Positions 33,445-44,740 of a stretch of 64,000 bases of DNA are shown here, piece by piece. How positions within the stretch are numbered: the stretch's first letter is position 1; each line of letters opens with the position of its first letter. This DNA comes from Fagopyrum homotropicum (taxonomy: Eukaryota; Streptophyta; Magnoliopsida; Caryophyllales; Polygonaceae): NCBI GenBank assembly GCA_033239125.1, contig BSWB01000004.1, positions 59,705,501-59,769,500 of the forward strand, given 5' to 3'. The translations under genes were made by a program, and so were the position numbers. Under the pieces are notes generated by a model that made no database searches, was not told the DNA's origin, and saw nothing but the letters and a program-made list of their open reading frames with translations.

Positions 33445-35583
33445 TGTAACATCCGGAATTTGTATTCCGAGTGTTGAGATGTTTTCCGAGCTTCCCACGT
33501 CAGCGGCTTAGTTTTCCCGCAGGCACGTTTGTTGAGTGTCGGGATTAAACCCCAAAATCCCGCACAAACCTTTGAGTTCCCTCTTTTGCTTTCCGGCCTC
33601 GGGCTATGGAGTGAAGGGACAAGGGGGACAGCTAACATTGGGACTCTCCACCTTTGTGCAGTCTTCATTACTCCCCCTCTCTCCTCATTTCCCTCTTTTC
33701 CATTCTTACGCTCATTTCCTCTCTTCACTCTCCTCTTCCTTGTTCGCTCTCTTCTTCATTCTCCTTGGAAGATTTGGTAGGAAGCTTCAGCCTTAAAGTT
33801 CCGGATCTTTTGTGGTGAGCTATCTCTTTTCCTCTTCCTCTTGTTGTTAGTTCTTCCCTCATTCCTATTCTCTTAACCTCCTTGGCTATGGAGGAAGCTT
33901 TGAAGAGAGTTTTTGTAAACCCTTTGCATGTCCATCCTTCTAGCTCGTTTTGGTCGTGGTAAGGAAGCTAAGACTTGTGGAGAGTGTATGGAGAAGGATC
34001 AGCCAAGGAAGGAGGCATTTGGAGCAAAGACACAGTCGAAGAAATAAAGAAGACGAGGCTTCTGATGTTCGACCGTGGGGCAGAATACCAGAGGCGCAGG
34101 GGCGGATCACCAGAGGTGCAGGGGCGGACCAGGGCCACCGCAGGGGCGGACCAGGGCCACCGCAGGGGCGGACCAGGGCCACCGCAGGGGCGGGAAGAGC
34201 CACCGTAGGGGCGGCTCCCAAGCGCAGGGGCGGCGCCAGACTTCCGCAGGGGCGGTGACAGCTCTACGCAGGGGACGCCAGTTTGCTTCCGCGGCTGCGT
34301 TTTCTTCACTAGTAGGCTTCTTCCTCCCTTCCTCTACGTTCCTTTCCTAGCCTTGTGGTTATACCTTGTTAGAAGCATGCTTAGGGTGGACCTAGCACTT
34401 ATGAGAATGCCATCTAGTGGTTGCAATCCTTGAAGCCCTTATGGCTTGATGTGATTATTGATCTTGAGTGGTTTGAGCATTTTGGATCTTTCTAAGCTAG
34501 ATCGGCTCTCCTAGGCTGTTGTTCATGACCATGTGATGTATAGGTTGTTGGCAGAGGGTTCCTTATGCTGAGAGTGTTGTAAGGATTGTGAGTTCTAGGA
34601 TGCGTTTCTAGGTTGAGAGCTAGGTGATCTTGCGTAGATCCCTAGAGTTAAGTCTTAGACTTCGTTGAGCTTGGGCTTGTGTTGATGATCGTATATTCCC
34701 TTGTGAGAAGGTTGTGGACTTCCTCGTTAAGGAAGCAAGAGTGTGTGAGTTGAGTGTGGTGACGAGGTAAGTCTCCGGACTTACTTAGCTCGTATTCTAC
34801 GTATTAGACTCGATGTGTGTTTTGTGGTGTGTGTTTTATTGCTTTTATTATAACTTATAAAACCAGAAATAGGATTACCGGACTTTATATATTATTTGGC
34901 CCAAGTGTATGATAACAGGCGGTGACAACTTGTCTAGCTCTTGCGTAGAGCTAGGAGGTTCTTGGCGACTAGCCCGTATGGTTAGACGGTCGGATGCATC
35001 CGTACCGTTCCATGCGGTAAGTGGGGACCGAGGCGAGTTTCGGGAGATTCTCGTGTCACAAAAGAAGTTGAAATAGAACGGGATATGACCTAATAAATAA
35101 GGATAATAAACCGGACTTGTTTGTTCAGCATGATTATGTGATGTTATGATGTATGAGTGTGTACGTGCCTTCACCATGTCTCTAATGCTTCAAATTGAGC
35201 TAACGGTTTTAAACCGCTTGTGTAGATGCCCCGCAGGTTAGGGACGCCGCCGAGTGAGGTGGGGGACTGGACAGCCGAGGGTCACCATACATTATAGGAC
35301 GGGGACGTTTTTGGATTGAGTTTGTTATGATTGGATTATGTTTCAATGTACGGTTTTCGGATTTATGTTTTGGAGTTTTGTGTCGTTTTGAGGACTCGGC
35401 TGAGTTTCCACATTGTACCCTTTACTTTCAGTTCTCGCATACATTACAAACGTTTTTAGTTTTACGCCTTTATTTGTGCCATGTTGGAAAGGTCCGGTGA
35501 GATTGTTGTCAGGCTAAGGGTTGGGACCCATTGTGAGGTCTCGCCCGTAACATTCTGATATCCCGCGGATTCGGGGTGTTACA
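33445..35583 (+). repeat. 3' LTR of element B
   Basis: 2139 bp, TGTAACATCCGG...GGGGTGTTACA, followed by the duplication tcctc. It is preceded by a weak polypurine stretch, gtagggag (about 33434). It contains the GC-rich array at 34091-34277. Its 3' half (from about 34320) closely resembles the 3' half of solo LTR M, while the 5' halves differ. Confidence 0.92.
34091..34277 (+). repeat. GC-rich repeat array with GCAGGGGCGG core in the B LTR
   Basis: The core GCAGGGGCGG occurs about seven times, plus variants, in 187 bp. The middle part is a 22-bp tandem repeat (three copies, about 34128-34193). The same core occurs in the 5' LTR, where K has inserted into it. The reverse complement of the core populates the C LTR. 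Spaced G runs give possible G-quadruplex potential on the plus strand. Confidence 0.85.
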
Positions 35584-36100
35584 TCCTCCATTAATATCTT
35601 ATGCGTGCACAAAGAAGGTTTGATACCTACTAGATCATCAATGGTATATCCTAAGGCTTTCTTATGTAATCTCAATTCATTCATAAGCCTATCATGCTCA
35701 TCATCAGTTAAGTTAGCACTATCTATGACCGGATATGTAGAGTTTTGTCCTAGGAAAGCGTACCTTAAGTGATTGGGAAGTGGTTTCAACTCCAAGGTTG
35801 AAGTTGCCTTTGTTGAGGTGTTGAGACCTTCCGAAGCGTCTCCGATGCTTCCAAGGTTGTAGAAGGGGTTGGTAGATGTCCGGGAATGCTTCTATGGAGT
35901 TTTGGAGGAGTCTCAGAATATTCAGATTTCACGGCCTTGGCTGGAAAATCTCGGCCGAGATTTGTGTCGAGGGGGCCCTCGACATGTTTTTCCACGGGTG
36001 AATTATTTAAAATCTCCCCCGTGGAAATATGTCATTGACCGAGATTTTAGGTAGTTTATGTGCCGTCTTTTTAACTCTTCAAGTTCTTCTTTTGGCTCTT
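35584..36100 (-). pseudogene. RT N-terminus and protease-RT linker of element D
   Basis: The minus-strand frame 35795-35584 reads ELKPLPNHLRYAFLGQNST and KALGYTIDDLVGIKPSL, matching A 13690-13890, and stops at the B insertion. Upstream (35800-36060) is a linker holding the perfect palindrome aaatctcggccgagattt (35946-35963), a near-palindrome tgtcgagggggccctcgaca (35965-35984), and CCGTGG/CGAGATTT half sites. Confidence 0.85.
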
Positions 36101-36795
36101 CATCCACCTCTTCCTAATCTCGAAATTCGGAATCACAATCCTTCTCTACTCCCTCCTTCATGATGCTCATATTTATGACCTTTTGAAGTGGATACTTGAG
36201 AAAAATAGAACTCACTATCTCCCTCGATTCTTCATCATAGATGTTGAAGATATCTTCTCCTATGGTTGGTTGTTTGATCATTGAAGTCAGTTGAAGTTTT
36301 ACATGCTCTTCTCCCATGTTGAAGGAGAGCGTTCCATTCTTGCAATCGACCATGCAACCCGAAGTTGCAAGAAAAGGTCTTCCAAGTATGATTGGAATAG
36401 AATTCCCACCGGAATGTCTTCAAGGATACCCACCGGATGCATTATTGATCTATCCACCAGATAGAGTGTCATCTTGACGGGTTTTGAAATTCCAAGTCCC
36501 ACCTTCTCACATAATTCAAGTGGTATAATGCTCACACTTGCTCCAAGATCGCACAAAGCTTCATAAGTTGCTCTCGCATTCCTATAGGAACGCTAAAGGA
36601 TCCGGGATCCTTTAGTTTTGGTGGCATTTCTTCCCTCATCGTTTGGATTAATTCAGATGATCTCTTGGTCATCCTAACTTCTCTAACATCTTCTAATTTC
36701 CTTTTGTTGGAGAGGATTTCCTTCAAGAATTTCACATATGCTAGCATACCTAGAATAGCATCCATAAAAGGAATATTAATATGCAACTTGCTCAT
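36101..36795 (-). pseudogene. aspartic protease of element D, broken
   Basis: Minus strand: LHINIPFMDAILGMLAYVKFL and PPKLKDPGSFSVPIG (36795-36532), then the active site CDLGASVSIIPLELCEKVG (36556 onward) and SFNMGEEHVKLQLTSM (36353-36114). It aligns with A 12620-13300. Two frame changes (near 36550 and 36380) disrupt it. Confidence 0.85.
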
Positions 36796-37687
36796 AAGGT
36801 CAAGGAACTTACTAAAGTGTTTATCAAGGTTCTATATAGCGCGAGATTGTGGGAAGGGAAGTTTTGGTTTGTATGCGGGATGAGGTACATAAACCGGTGC
36901 TTTTTCTTTCTCCTTCTCCTTGTTACTCGGTTCCTGCTCTTCTTCAATCATGGGTTGCTTCCCTTTGTCAACGCTTTTTGGCAATGGATCGTTTATCTTT
37001 TATCCACTCCTTATGGTGATAGCGTTTAATTTCCCCCTTGGGTTGTTTTCTGTTATTCCGGGAAGTCTCCCTTGATCTCTTGGACCTCTCCTGCATTATT
37101 AAAAACTTGATTTTCTAAGGCCTTTTGAGCCTCACACATAGAAGTCATACCATTCTCTATTAATGTCAACCGCTCTAGCACTTTCTCCAACCGCAGTTGT
37201 TGGACCCTTTGGAGGTTGATTGAATCCTGGTGGGGGTTTTCAGTCCTTTCGGGAGGAGCGTTGCTAGAGGATACGGGCAGATTTGTTGCGACATCCGGAT
37301 TTGACCATGAAAATTCGGGATGATTGTGATCGGAACACCATCCTTCTCCTCTCCCGGAATTCTTGTTGTTGTAATTATTGTTCCGGTACCTCTATAATCA
37401 TTCCCTTGGTAATTTCCTCCATGATTTCCTTGATGATTTCCTCGCCCCGCGAAATTCACATCACGCTCTCTAGGTAGTAAATTAGCTTGCGCCGGAGTTT
37501 GATTTTTTTTCACTTCTTTCATTTGAACTTTAAGAGAATCAACTTCAGCAAATAAATTGGTAGTAAGACTTACCTCATGGACTCCAGGTCGCCGGAATCG
37601 ATCATCATTCCTCCTTTGGGAGTATTTCTCTTGCGTCAATACTTGTTTTTCAATGAATTTCCATGCATTATCATCTCTTTTATTCAT
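36796..37687 (-). pseudogene. gag: gag C-terminal part of element D, broken
   Basis: The frame 37687-37175 begins at the M insertion (AWKFIEKQVLTQEKYSQRR) and matches A 11757 onward. The Asn/Gly-rich segment (GRGNHQGNHGGNYQGND) stands where other gags have a zinc knuckle, and none is seen, as in A. The Pro/Gln-rich tail to about 36830 is frameshifted. The five bases ttcat (37683-37687) are the left duplication of M. Confidence 0.8.
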
Positions 37688-40567
37688 TGTAACGCCACAA
37701 ATTTTGGGTGCGTTTAAGATATTTATTTTCCTACTTCAATCGATATTTTTTTGGGCAATTTTAGTAACTAGGCTTTTTTGAGAAATTAGAGTAGTAACTA
37801 GGCTTTTTAATGTTTCAATTAAGTAAATATACCCCAACCTTTTGTATTTATTTTCAAATTTTCACACTCTTCTCTCAAGGGGTACATTTACTAAACACAA
37901 AACTAGAAAAAGCCTAGTAAGCCAAATTGTTTCAATTTTTTTTATTATTAGCTTAAATATTTTATTAAAAGTATTTTTACGACGTAAAATATCTTTCTTG
38001 GGTATGTTGATATTTTGGATACGTTCACGTAGATCCGTATTTTTATTTTTGGAAAAAGTCGGGAAAGTTTTCCGATTCGGAATTCCGTTCTGAACGCCTT
38101 TGGATCGAGTTCGCTCTTTACTATTTTCCTTTTATTAATTTAGTTTGTTATTTATTTTTCCTTTTTCGTTTATTTTCTTTCTTTCTCTTCTTTCCCTATT
38201 TTCTTGCCACTAGTGAGTGTCTGATCCCCGACTCCTCGCTCCCTCCCCGACCTCTGCAGACTTGACCGTAGCTTTCCCCTCTGTGCAATCCTCCCTCTAC
38301 AAGCAAGTCTCTCCCTACACTCCATCTATCTTCTCCTCTCTTCCCTATCACTCTTCACTCAGCACTTAGCCCCTCTCGCTCTTACCCACAACACATCCTC
38401 AGGATCTCCAAACTGCTATGCCACCAAGAGACTAGAAGCACCCTTGTTGCCGCCATCGAATTTGCCAGGGACACCGGCCAGCCGCCTCCTCCGGTTCTCA
38501 CCCTCCTCTCTGTCATTGGCCTTGCAACAGCCATCAATCGGAACCCTATCAATCTACAGGACGAGCTTTGTTTCCCCTCCTTTGTCGAATCGGAATGCAA
38601 GAAGCAGCTAACGCCGTTGCAGTCGAGCCAAAGCCTCCCTCGCCATCCGAACTTAGAGCCAACAACGAAAGGGATCAGCCGCCGAATCGAACTCCAATCG
38701 GGAAGGAACCAGCGCCGCCGGCTCGAGATTTGTCGCTGCAAAAAGCTCTTACGCCGGAGAAGGAACCCAACGTTGCCCGTAGCAGTGTCGCAACCCCTTG
38801 CAGCTGCCTTGCAGCCTCACCGTCCTTGTCGCTCCATGCTGCCATGGAAACACAGGGATTGAAGAAGCCCTTCCTCCCTAATTACAATCGTGACCCCCTG
38901 ATTTTGGTATAATTACAGAATGTACCCATATTTTTTTTATTTCAGTTTTGGACCCACATTTTTGGAAGTTGCATTTATGCCCTCTGCAATAAATTAATTA
39001 CATATATTGACCATACTTATCATTACAGTTTGTGAACCAGTTTTTACAGATTGTCAATTGAACCCTTTGTTGGATAAATTTCGGATTAGAGCCCAAAGAC
39101 TTAATTACGGTTTACGGCCAAGTTTCTAAAATTGTATATTTTGTCCGGAAAGTGTTTTTAAGATTTTAACTTGGATTTTTTTAGTACGGGGTTTACTCTT
39201 ATTATATATTACGATCAAATTTACCATACAAGCTAAATTTGCTTAGTTGTGGTTTTAGGTTCAGAAGCGCCCCGATAAAGGCCCAACGAGTCCATTCTCG
39301 ACATCCGTAGATCGTCTTCCGCCTTTGACCTCGTGTGAGTACCTCATTCCTCGATCTAGTTATGTTTAGTAGTATCATGCTAGGTTGGATCTAGCATAAC
39401 TTAGAGTGAATGCCATGTAGTGGCTTGTGAGACCTTAGGCGAGTGTGATGAGCATGTTAGACCTCATAAGCTTTTACGTTGTTCTTGGTTGTTGAGTATG
39501 ATCATTTGAGAGTTAGTAGGTTGTTGTGAGATCTCCTCATGCGTTGAGTGAGATGTGAGTATGATAGATTCTAGGATGCGGTCCTAGAATGAGAGTCAAA
39601 TGATCTTGTGTAGATCATTTGTGTAGAAGTCCTAGACTTCTTGAGTTGAGCGGGTTTTAATAGATATCTTGTTGTGAGCAGGTTGTGGGCTTCTTCCCAA
39701 GGGAAACGAGAGTATTTTGTGAGTTAGCGTTTGGGACGAGGTAAGTCTCCGGACATACTTAGCTCGTATTCTCCGTATTAGTTTCGATGCGTGTTTGATG
39801 GTTTGTGTTTATTGTTTATGTGTGTGTTTATTGTTTATGTTACAACAACGAAACCGGACATAGGACGACTTTACATTTTTATATTGGCCAAAGTGTATGA
39901 TAGCGGGCGGTGACAACACTGTCTAGCTCTTGCGGAGAGCTAGGGGGTTCTCGGCGCCTAGACTAGGCAGGTAGACTGTCAGATGCATCAGCACCATTCC
40001 TTGACGGTGAGTAGGGATCGAGGCGATATTATGCGGTGATTCTCGTGTCACAAACGAAAGTTGAATTACAACGGTATATGACTTAATAATAATAAAAAGA
40101 TAATGAACTGGACTTGTGTGTTTTTGAGCATGTTGTGTGTTTATGTCTATTTGTGTGTGTGTGTCATCACCTTGTACCTAATGTTTTGAATATTAGCTAA
40201 CAGTTTTATACCGACGTTGTACTTGCATTGCAAGTTAGGAATGCGGCTGAGAGATCCGGAAGAGTTGGCAGCCGGGGTTCCGTACATTTTAGGAGGGGTT
40301 TTGGGTTGGAGTTATGTTTGGAGTTTTGTATATTGTTTTTTGTATGCCGCATGTTTGGCTTTTGATCTTTGGAGTTGTATCTTGGCTAAAGTCTTTTGTT
40401 TGTATGCTTTCGGGTTTCATTACATTGCATAAAAATGTATTTCGGTTTTGGCCTTTATTTGTGCCTTGTTGAGAGATCCGGTGAAATTGTTGTCAGGCTA
40501 AGGGTCGGGACCCATTATGAGGTCTCCGCCCGTAGCATCCCGAGTGCCGCGGATTCGGGGTGTTACA
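37688..40567 (+). repeat. solo LTR M (Tekay-like)
   Basis: 2880 bp starting TGTAACGCC and ending GGGGTGTTACA, flanked by ttcat (37683-37687) and tccat (40568-40572), one mismatch. It contains no gag or pol sequence, so it is read as a solo LTR left by LTR-LTR recombination. From about 39250 it resembles the 3' half of the B LTR; the 5' half is unrelated to B by eye. Its insertion splits the D gag core between SLSAGTFM and KRDDNAWKF. A 114-codon open frame at 38568-38912 is not supported as a gene. Confidence 0.88.
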
Positions 40568-41540
40568 TCCATGAAAGTTCCCGCTGAAAGTGATTGAAGA
40601 CAAAATTGTGTTTCGTCATCCAATCCCTTGTAGTAAATCTCGTGAAGCTCTATTCTTGGGATTCCATGATGAGGACAATCTAGTAGAAGGTCCTTGAATC
40701 TCCCACAAGACTCAAACAAGCTTTCCCTGTCTTTCATAACAAAAGCATTTATTTTACGTCTAAGTTCGGTAGTTTTAGCAGGTTGAAAGAATTTCGTAAG
40801 AAATTCGGAGGTCATGTCCTCCCATGTTCTTATTCTCCCTCTTGGTAAAGATTGAAGCCAAGCTTGTGCCCTGTTTTTAAAGAAAGAGAGAAACCTCACA
40901 GTTTAAGATTGTTAGACTCTAACCTAGCGGGTATCAATGTTTCCATAAGCTTTTTATAATTTTGAAGATGAAAATGAGGAGACTCCCCTGAAGTTCCACC
41001 AAATATATTTTGGCGGATTATATTAATGTCATTGGCACGGAATTCATACTCATGCTGAGCTGGATCCCCGAAATCTATGGCAATTTCGCGGGTGCACTGA
41101 GTCGGGTTCATCATTTGTCCTAATGTTTGTGGCTCTTATACAAACTGATCCACTCTAACCTCCCTCACCGGAGGACGGTATGCCACAGCTGGTGGTGGTG
41201 GTGGAGGGATCTCAACATGAACATTTCCTCCGCTTTGGAGGAGCTGATTCCTCGGGTTGTTGTTGTTGTTTTGCCATCTAACTGCGCCCACAGTTCTTCT
41301 TCCTTTCACGAGCAACTTCTCTATTCCGTTGCGCTTCTTCTATTATGTGATTTGCTTCATGTTCCGCATCATGTGCGCGTTGATTAGCGGCCCTTAGTTA
41401 TCCCAGGGCTCGCTCATAAGCTACTTGAGGATCTACTTCATCCTTCCTTCTCTTATTTGCTTCTCTTAGCCTTCTTTTATTAGTTTTGTCCGGTTCCGGG
41501 TCGAAGGAACGAGTTCTCTACTATTGCGAGTATTTTGCAT
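40568..41540 (-). pseudogene. gag: gag N-terminal part of element D, broken
   Basis: The start codon is chosen at 41540-41538, since the FDPEPDKT segment follows shortly after, as in A (a frameshift lies between). A charged coiled coil continues (41500-41290) with stops, then a Gly-rich stretch. From 41114 comes TREIAIDFGDPAQHEYEF and then the gag core (AWLQSLPRGRIRTWEDM, KINAFVMKDRESLFES, DCPHHGIPRIELHEIYYKG), ending at the M insertion. Confidence 0.85.
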
Positions 41541-41651
41541 AAACCTAAAAAGAATTTCCTGAAAGCAAAAACACTAAAGCAAGAATATCAATAGAAAAAG
41601 CAAAAAGCTTCCAAGCTAGACAACCAAACACCGAATTTGGTCTACACCAAA

Positions 41652-41669
41652 TCCCCCGCAACGGCGCCA
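41652..41669 (-). other. primer-binding site complementary to tRNA-Asp (element D)
   Basis: Minus strand TGGCGCCGTTGCGGGGGA: one mismatch from the plant tRNA-Asp complement. It is six bases from the LTR edge at 41676, as in A and G. Confidence 0.9.
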
Positions 41670-41675
41670 AAAACT

Positions 41676-42336
41676 TGTTCGCATTAGAATGTGTGTGCAA
41701 AAATTCTTCAATTTATATCCTGAAATATAGGCTTGAACGATGTGTGAACCCACAGTGTACGGATCAATCGTAGTAACTAATAATATCCCGGAGTTGATCA
41801 CAATGATTTAGTGAAAGCAAATTCATTAAAGCAATCTAACTTTGAAAGCATGCAAAAACAATGAACAAAAGCAATGGCAAGAATATGTAATTTAATTGGA
41901 AAACACAAATTCTAGAGATCAAAGTATCCAATTGTGATTTTCGATTCAAGATGTCTTAAAGATGTATAGGAAAGAGTTGAGATTGCAAAGGTAAGGTGTT
42001 TCAAAGGTAGGATAGATCACGGTGGAGGTTTCACTATCCGTTATTCCAAACCAAAGAAACTTATCACCGGGTAAGTCTCAAAGCTTCAAAGGAAAGGAAT
42101 GATAGTCTTAAACCAACCACTCAACCTAAGCGAATAGAATTAACCATCACCGGGTAAGTCTCAAGTTAACTCACAAAGGTAAGAGGAAGGCACACTCAAA
42201 CCTAATAAAGGATAAACCCTTATTACCTAGAACTCATCATCATTGGTAACAAAAAAGGGAATCACCGGGTAACTCTCTTCCCAAGGTTGGATATAGGTGA
42301 GGAAGTTTCAACAAGGCTAGGGTTTTGGCAATCTTT
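41676..42336 (-). repeat. 5' LTR of element D, left part
   Basis: It aligns with 3956-4610 of the 3' LTR. It carries three minus-strand GAGACTTACCCGGTGA-like sites (42064-42079, 42147-42162, 42262-42277). It ends with tcttt, the target duplication of C, and continues at 53432. Confidence 0.9.
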
Positions 42337-44092
42337 TGTAAGAGTCTTAGTCTTGGGAGCCTTGAGTCCTTGCTGAGCTTCTAGCTGACCCTGGCAGCCG
42401 CCCCTACGGACCCAGATGGCCGCACCTGCGGCTAGGCGTCTCTGCGCCTCACAGTGTTCGCCCCTGCGGCTCTGTGTGGTTGCAACCGCCTTCGTTCACC
42501 CTTTGACTTGTGCTTTGCGGATGGCTTCCTTTATAAGTCATCCTTTGCTTCTGTATGAGGGTTTCCCTCATATTCTTCAGCTTCATCTCCCTCTGTACGC
42601 TCTTCTTTTTCCTCTCCTCTTCTTTGATCCTCCTTTGATCTAGTGTGAGTTTGTGAAAGAGTTAAGCTTGGCTTTGGATGTTGATGATGGTGAATGTTGT
42701 TGATGTGCTGTAGATAGCCAATTGTGGTGGGGTTGTGGTGGTCTTCTTTGCTGCTTAGGTTTTGTGATGTCTTTCCTCTTTCTCTTCATCCTCTCCTCTT
42801 TGCTTCTCATCTTTCTCCTTAGTTTAAGATTCACAAGTTTAGACTTGTGTATATATGTATGTGATAGATGTTGTGTGATGAAGACGTGAAGAGAGTCGAG
42901 AAAGGGATCGAAGAGAAGTTGGGGTCAATCCTCTGCACAGATGGCCTCCCTTGCGCTTGCACTAGGCCGCCCCTGTGCCTTGCTGTGAACCTCCCCTGCG
43001 CCTGTTGTGAGCTGCCCTTGCGCCTCACTGGTTCAGCCCCTGCGTCCTTTATTTTCGCTGGTGCGTTCAGGGAATACCTTGTTGGTATGATTCCTTATTT
43101 CCTTTCCTTTGGTCTTGGCTTAGATGTTGGCTAGGCTAGCTTGGTTAGGATGAGTATGATGAGTTTCATGATAGAAATGTGTCTTAGGCACTTGTGTTTA
43201 TGTTGAGGATATGCCTTAAACATCTGTGAGCATGTTATTGTCTCGAGGTTTAGATTGAGGTTGTAGGTTGGTTATGGTTATGGAGACGAGTCTCCTAACC
43301 CTTACAGTATGTGATGATGTGTGCCTTACTATTGCAGGCGTTGATTATTTCCCCAAGGGGAAGTTGTGACGTGGTACAGGTTACGAGTGTTACATGTAAG
43401 TCCATAGGAATTACTTAGCGTTAAGTTGTGGGTTTGTGTGATTGTGATGGTTGTGTGTGTTCATATGATTGTACATTTATAACCTAAACCGGACTAGAAT
43501 GACCATTTATTACATTAAATGGCCCAAGTGTATTATACCGGGTCGTGACCACATATGCCTTCGTCCACTGGGTAGGAGGGGGTGCCCGGAAGCCAGTAGC
43601 ACATGGGGGGATGAGTGATGATCACCTTTATGCAAAACCCCTGTAGTAACGGGGGAAGGGACGAGGTTCTTGAGGCTCCTCGTCTTGCAAAATAAGTTAA
43701 ATTAGTAATGGAATAACGAAATTGAAAGATAATAAATGAATGTGTGTGGCATTGCATGTATGAGATGTTGATGTGTGTTTGTGCTATTACCTACATACTT
43801 ATTCATTACTGTAGCTAACGGTGTATACCGTGTTGTAGATGATCTGCAGGTTAGGAAGACTATAGAGTGAGCCAAATGGGGTGACCAACCGAGGCTTCTG
43901 TACATTAGGGTTGCGTGGGATATGGGATATCTTTTATATCTGTTGTTTATGGATGTTGTTTTATACTCGGCTTTGTTGTTGTAAAACCCTTTTGATGTAT
44001 CTTATACAACTTTATGCATTTGGTTTTAATCTACCTGTGCCTTGTTGTAAGATCTAGTGAACTTGTTGTCAGGCTAGGGTCAGGATCCATTG
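42337..44092 (+). repeat. 5' LTR of element C, 3' end deleted
   Basis: It matches the 3' LTR (51441-53426) from near its start to the segment caggatccattg. The terminal part (the 3' LTR has a further ~60 bp to GTTACA) is replaced directly by cagagt and the primer-binding site. It contains scattered copies of the GCCCCTGCG core (about 42395-42475 and 42945-43045). It lacks the long minisatellite found in the 3' copy. Confidence 0.85.
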
Positions 44093-44098
44093 CAGAGT

Positions 44099-44111
44099 TG
44101 GTATTAGAGCC
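44099..44111 (+). other. primer-binding site resembling initiator tRNA-Met (element C)
   Basis: TGGTATTAGAGCC, one change from the usual TGGTATCAGAGCC. It is followed by ttaggttgacaacaatgg, as in B. Confidence 0.8.
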
Positions 44112-44300
44112 TTAGGTTGACAACAATGGCACTTGCTATCTGCAATAAAGGCAGAGTGGATAAATAAACAGAACCCAAAAGGGGTCTGACTTTTGAAAAG
44201 GTTTTGATTTTAAAGCGAGTACAGATGTTTTGGGATAGTATGTAAAGAAGTTGTCACCCTTCTGAGGATCTCCACAATATGTATATATATATATAGAGAG

Positions 44301-44580
44301 TATAGATCCTATGAGAACACCCTCTAACGTGAGAACATGAGAACAAATTCGTAATTATTATCAGTTTTGTTACGAATGTGTCATATCGTTTAATGTATTA
44401 TTCGTAGTTATTGTTGGTTGAGTGGATTATTCGTAGTTATTGTTGGATTCCTAATTATTATTATTCGTAATTATTATTATTTTTGATATCTACTCTAAAT
44501 CTCAACCCTTAATACTCACATCCAACGGTGTACGATTGTTCTCATGTTCTCACGTTAGAGGGTGTTCTCATGGGAACCAC

Positions 44581-44590
<10 letters not shown>
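44301..44590. mobile_element. MITE-like foldback element in the C leader
   Basis: Two perfectly complementary 35-bp arms lie at 44311-44345 and 44537-44571 (both carry CCCTCTAACGTGAGAAC or its complement), separated by 191 bp of AT-rich sequence. Weaker complementarity extends outward to the flanking tata runs, so the true ends may be near 44301 and 44587. No coding capacity. The target duplication cannot be told from the surrounding TA-rich sequence, so the superfamily is uncertain. Confidence 0.8.

Positions 44591-44643
<53 letters not shown>
44585..44643. repeat. (TA)n microsatellite
   Basis: Uninterrupted TA dinucleotide run of about 59 bp at the right edge of the MITE. An apparent open frame rich in Tyr-Ile across it is an artefact. 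Confidence 0.95.
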
Positions 44644-44646
<3 letters not shown>

Positions 44647-44740
44647 GTGTTGATGTGTAGGCATGTACTATTAAGTATTATATATATCTATACATATGGC
44701 CTATATAGAGCCTTATAAGTTAGGTGTACATACCCCGCAT

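Larger units (their letters stand above)
23183..35583 (+). mobile_element. element B: Tekay/Del-like chromovirus with nested insertion
   Basis: It begins TGTAACATCCGG and ends GGGGTGTTACA, and is flanked by the perfect duplication tcctc (23178-23182, 35584-35588). It interrupts the D reverse transcriptase just after the KILMED-coding segment. Parts: 5' LTR 23183-28047 (enlarged by insertion K), initiator-tRNA-Met-like PBS, gag, protease, RT, RNase H, integrase with a C-terminal chromodomain, and 3' LTR 33445-35583. Lineage is inferred from the LTR ends, the tRNA-Met-type primer site, FIDD in RT and the chromodomain. The coding region is heavily interrupted, mostly by TAG codons. Confidence 0.92.

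Noticed and set aside
38568..38912. 114-codon Pro/Ser-rich open frame inside solo LTR M
   Set aside because: No recognisable domain, lies wholly inside an LTR, and overlaps open frames on both strands; probably chance in GC-richer sequence.
44536..44718. Open frame with a Tyr-Ile repeat
   Set aside because: Produced by the (TA)n microsatellite.
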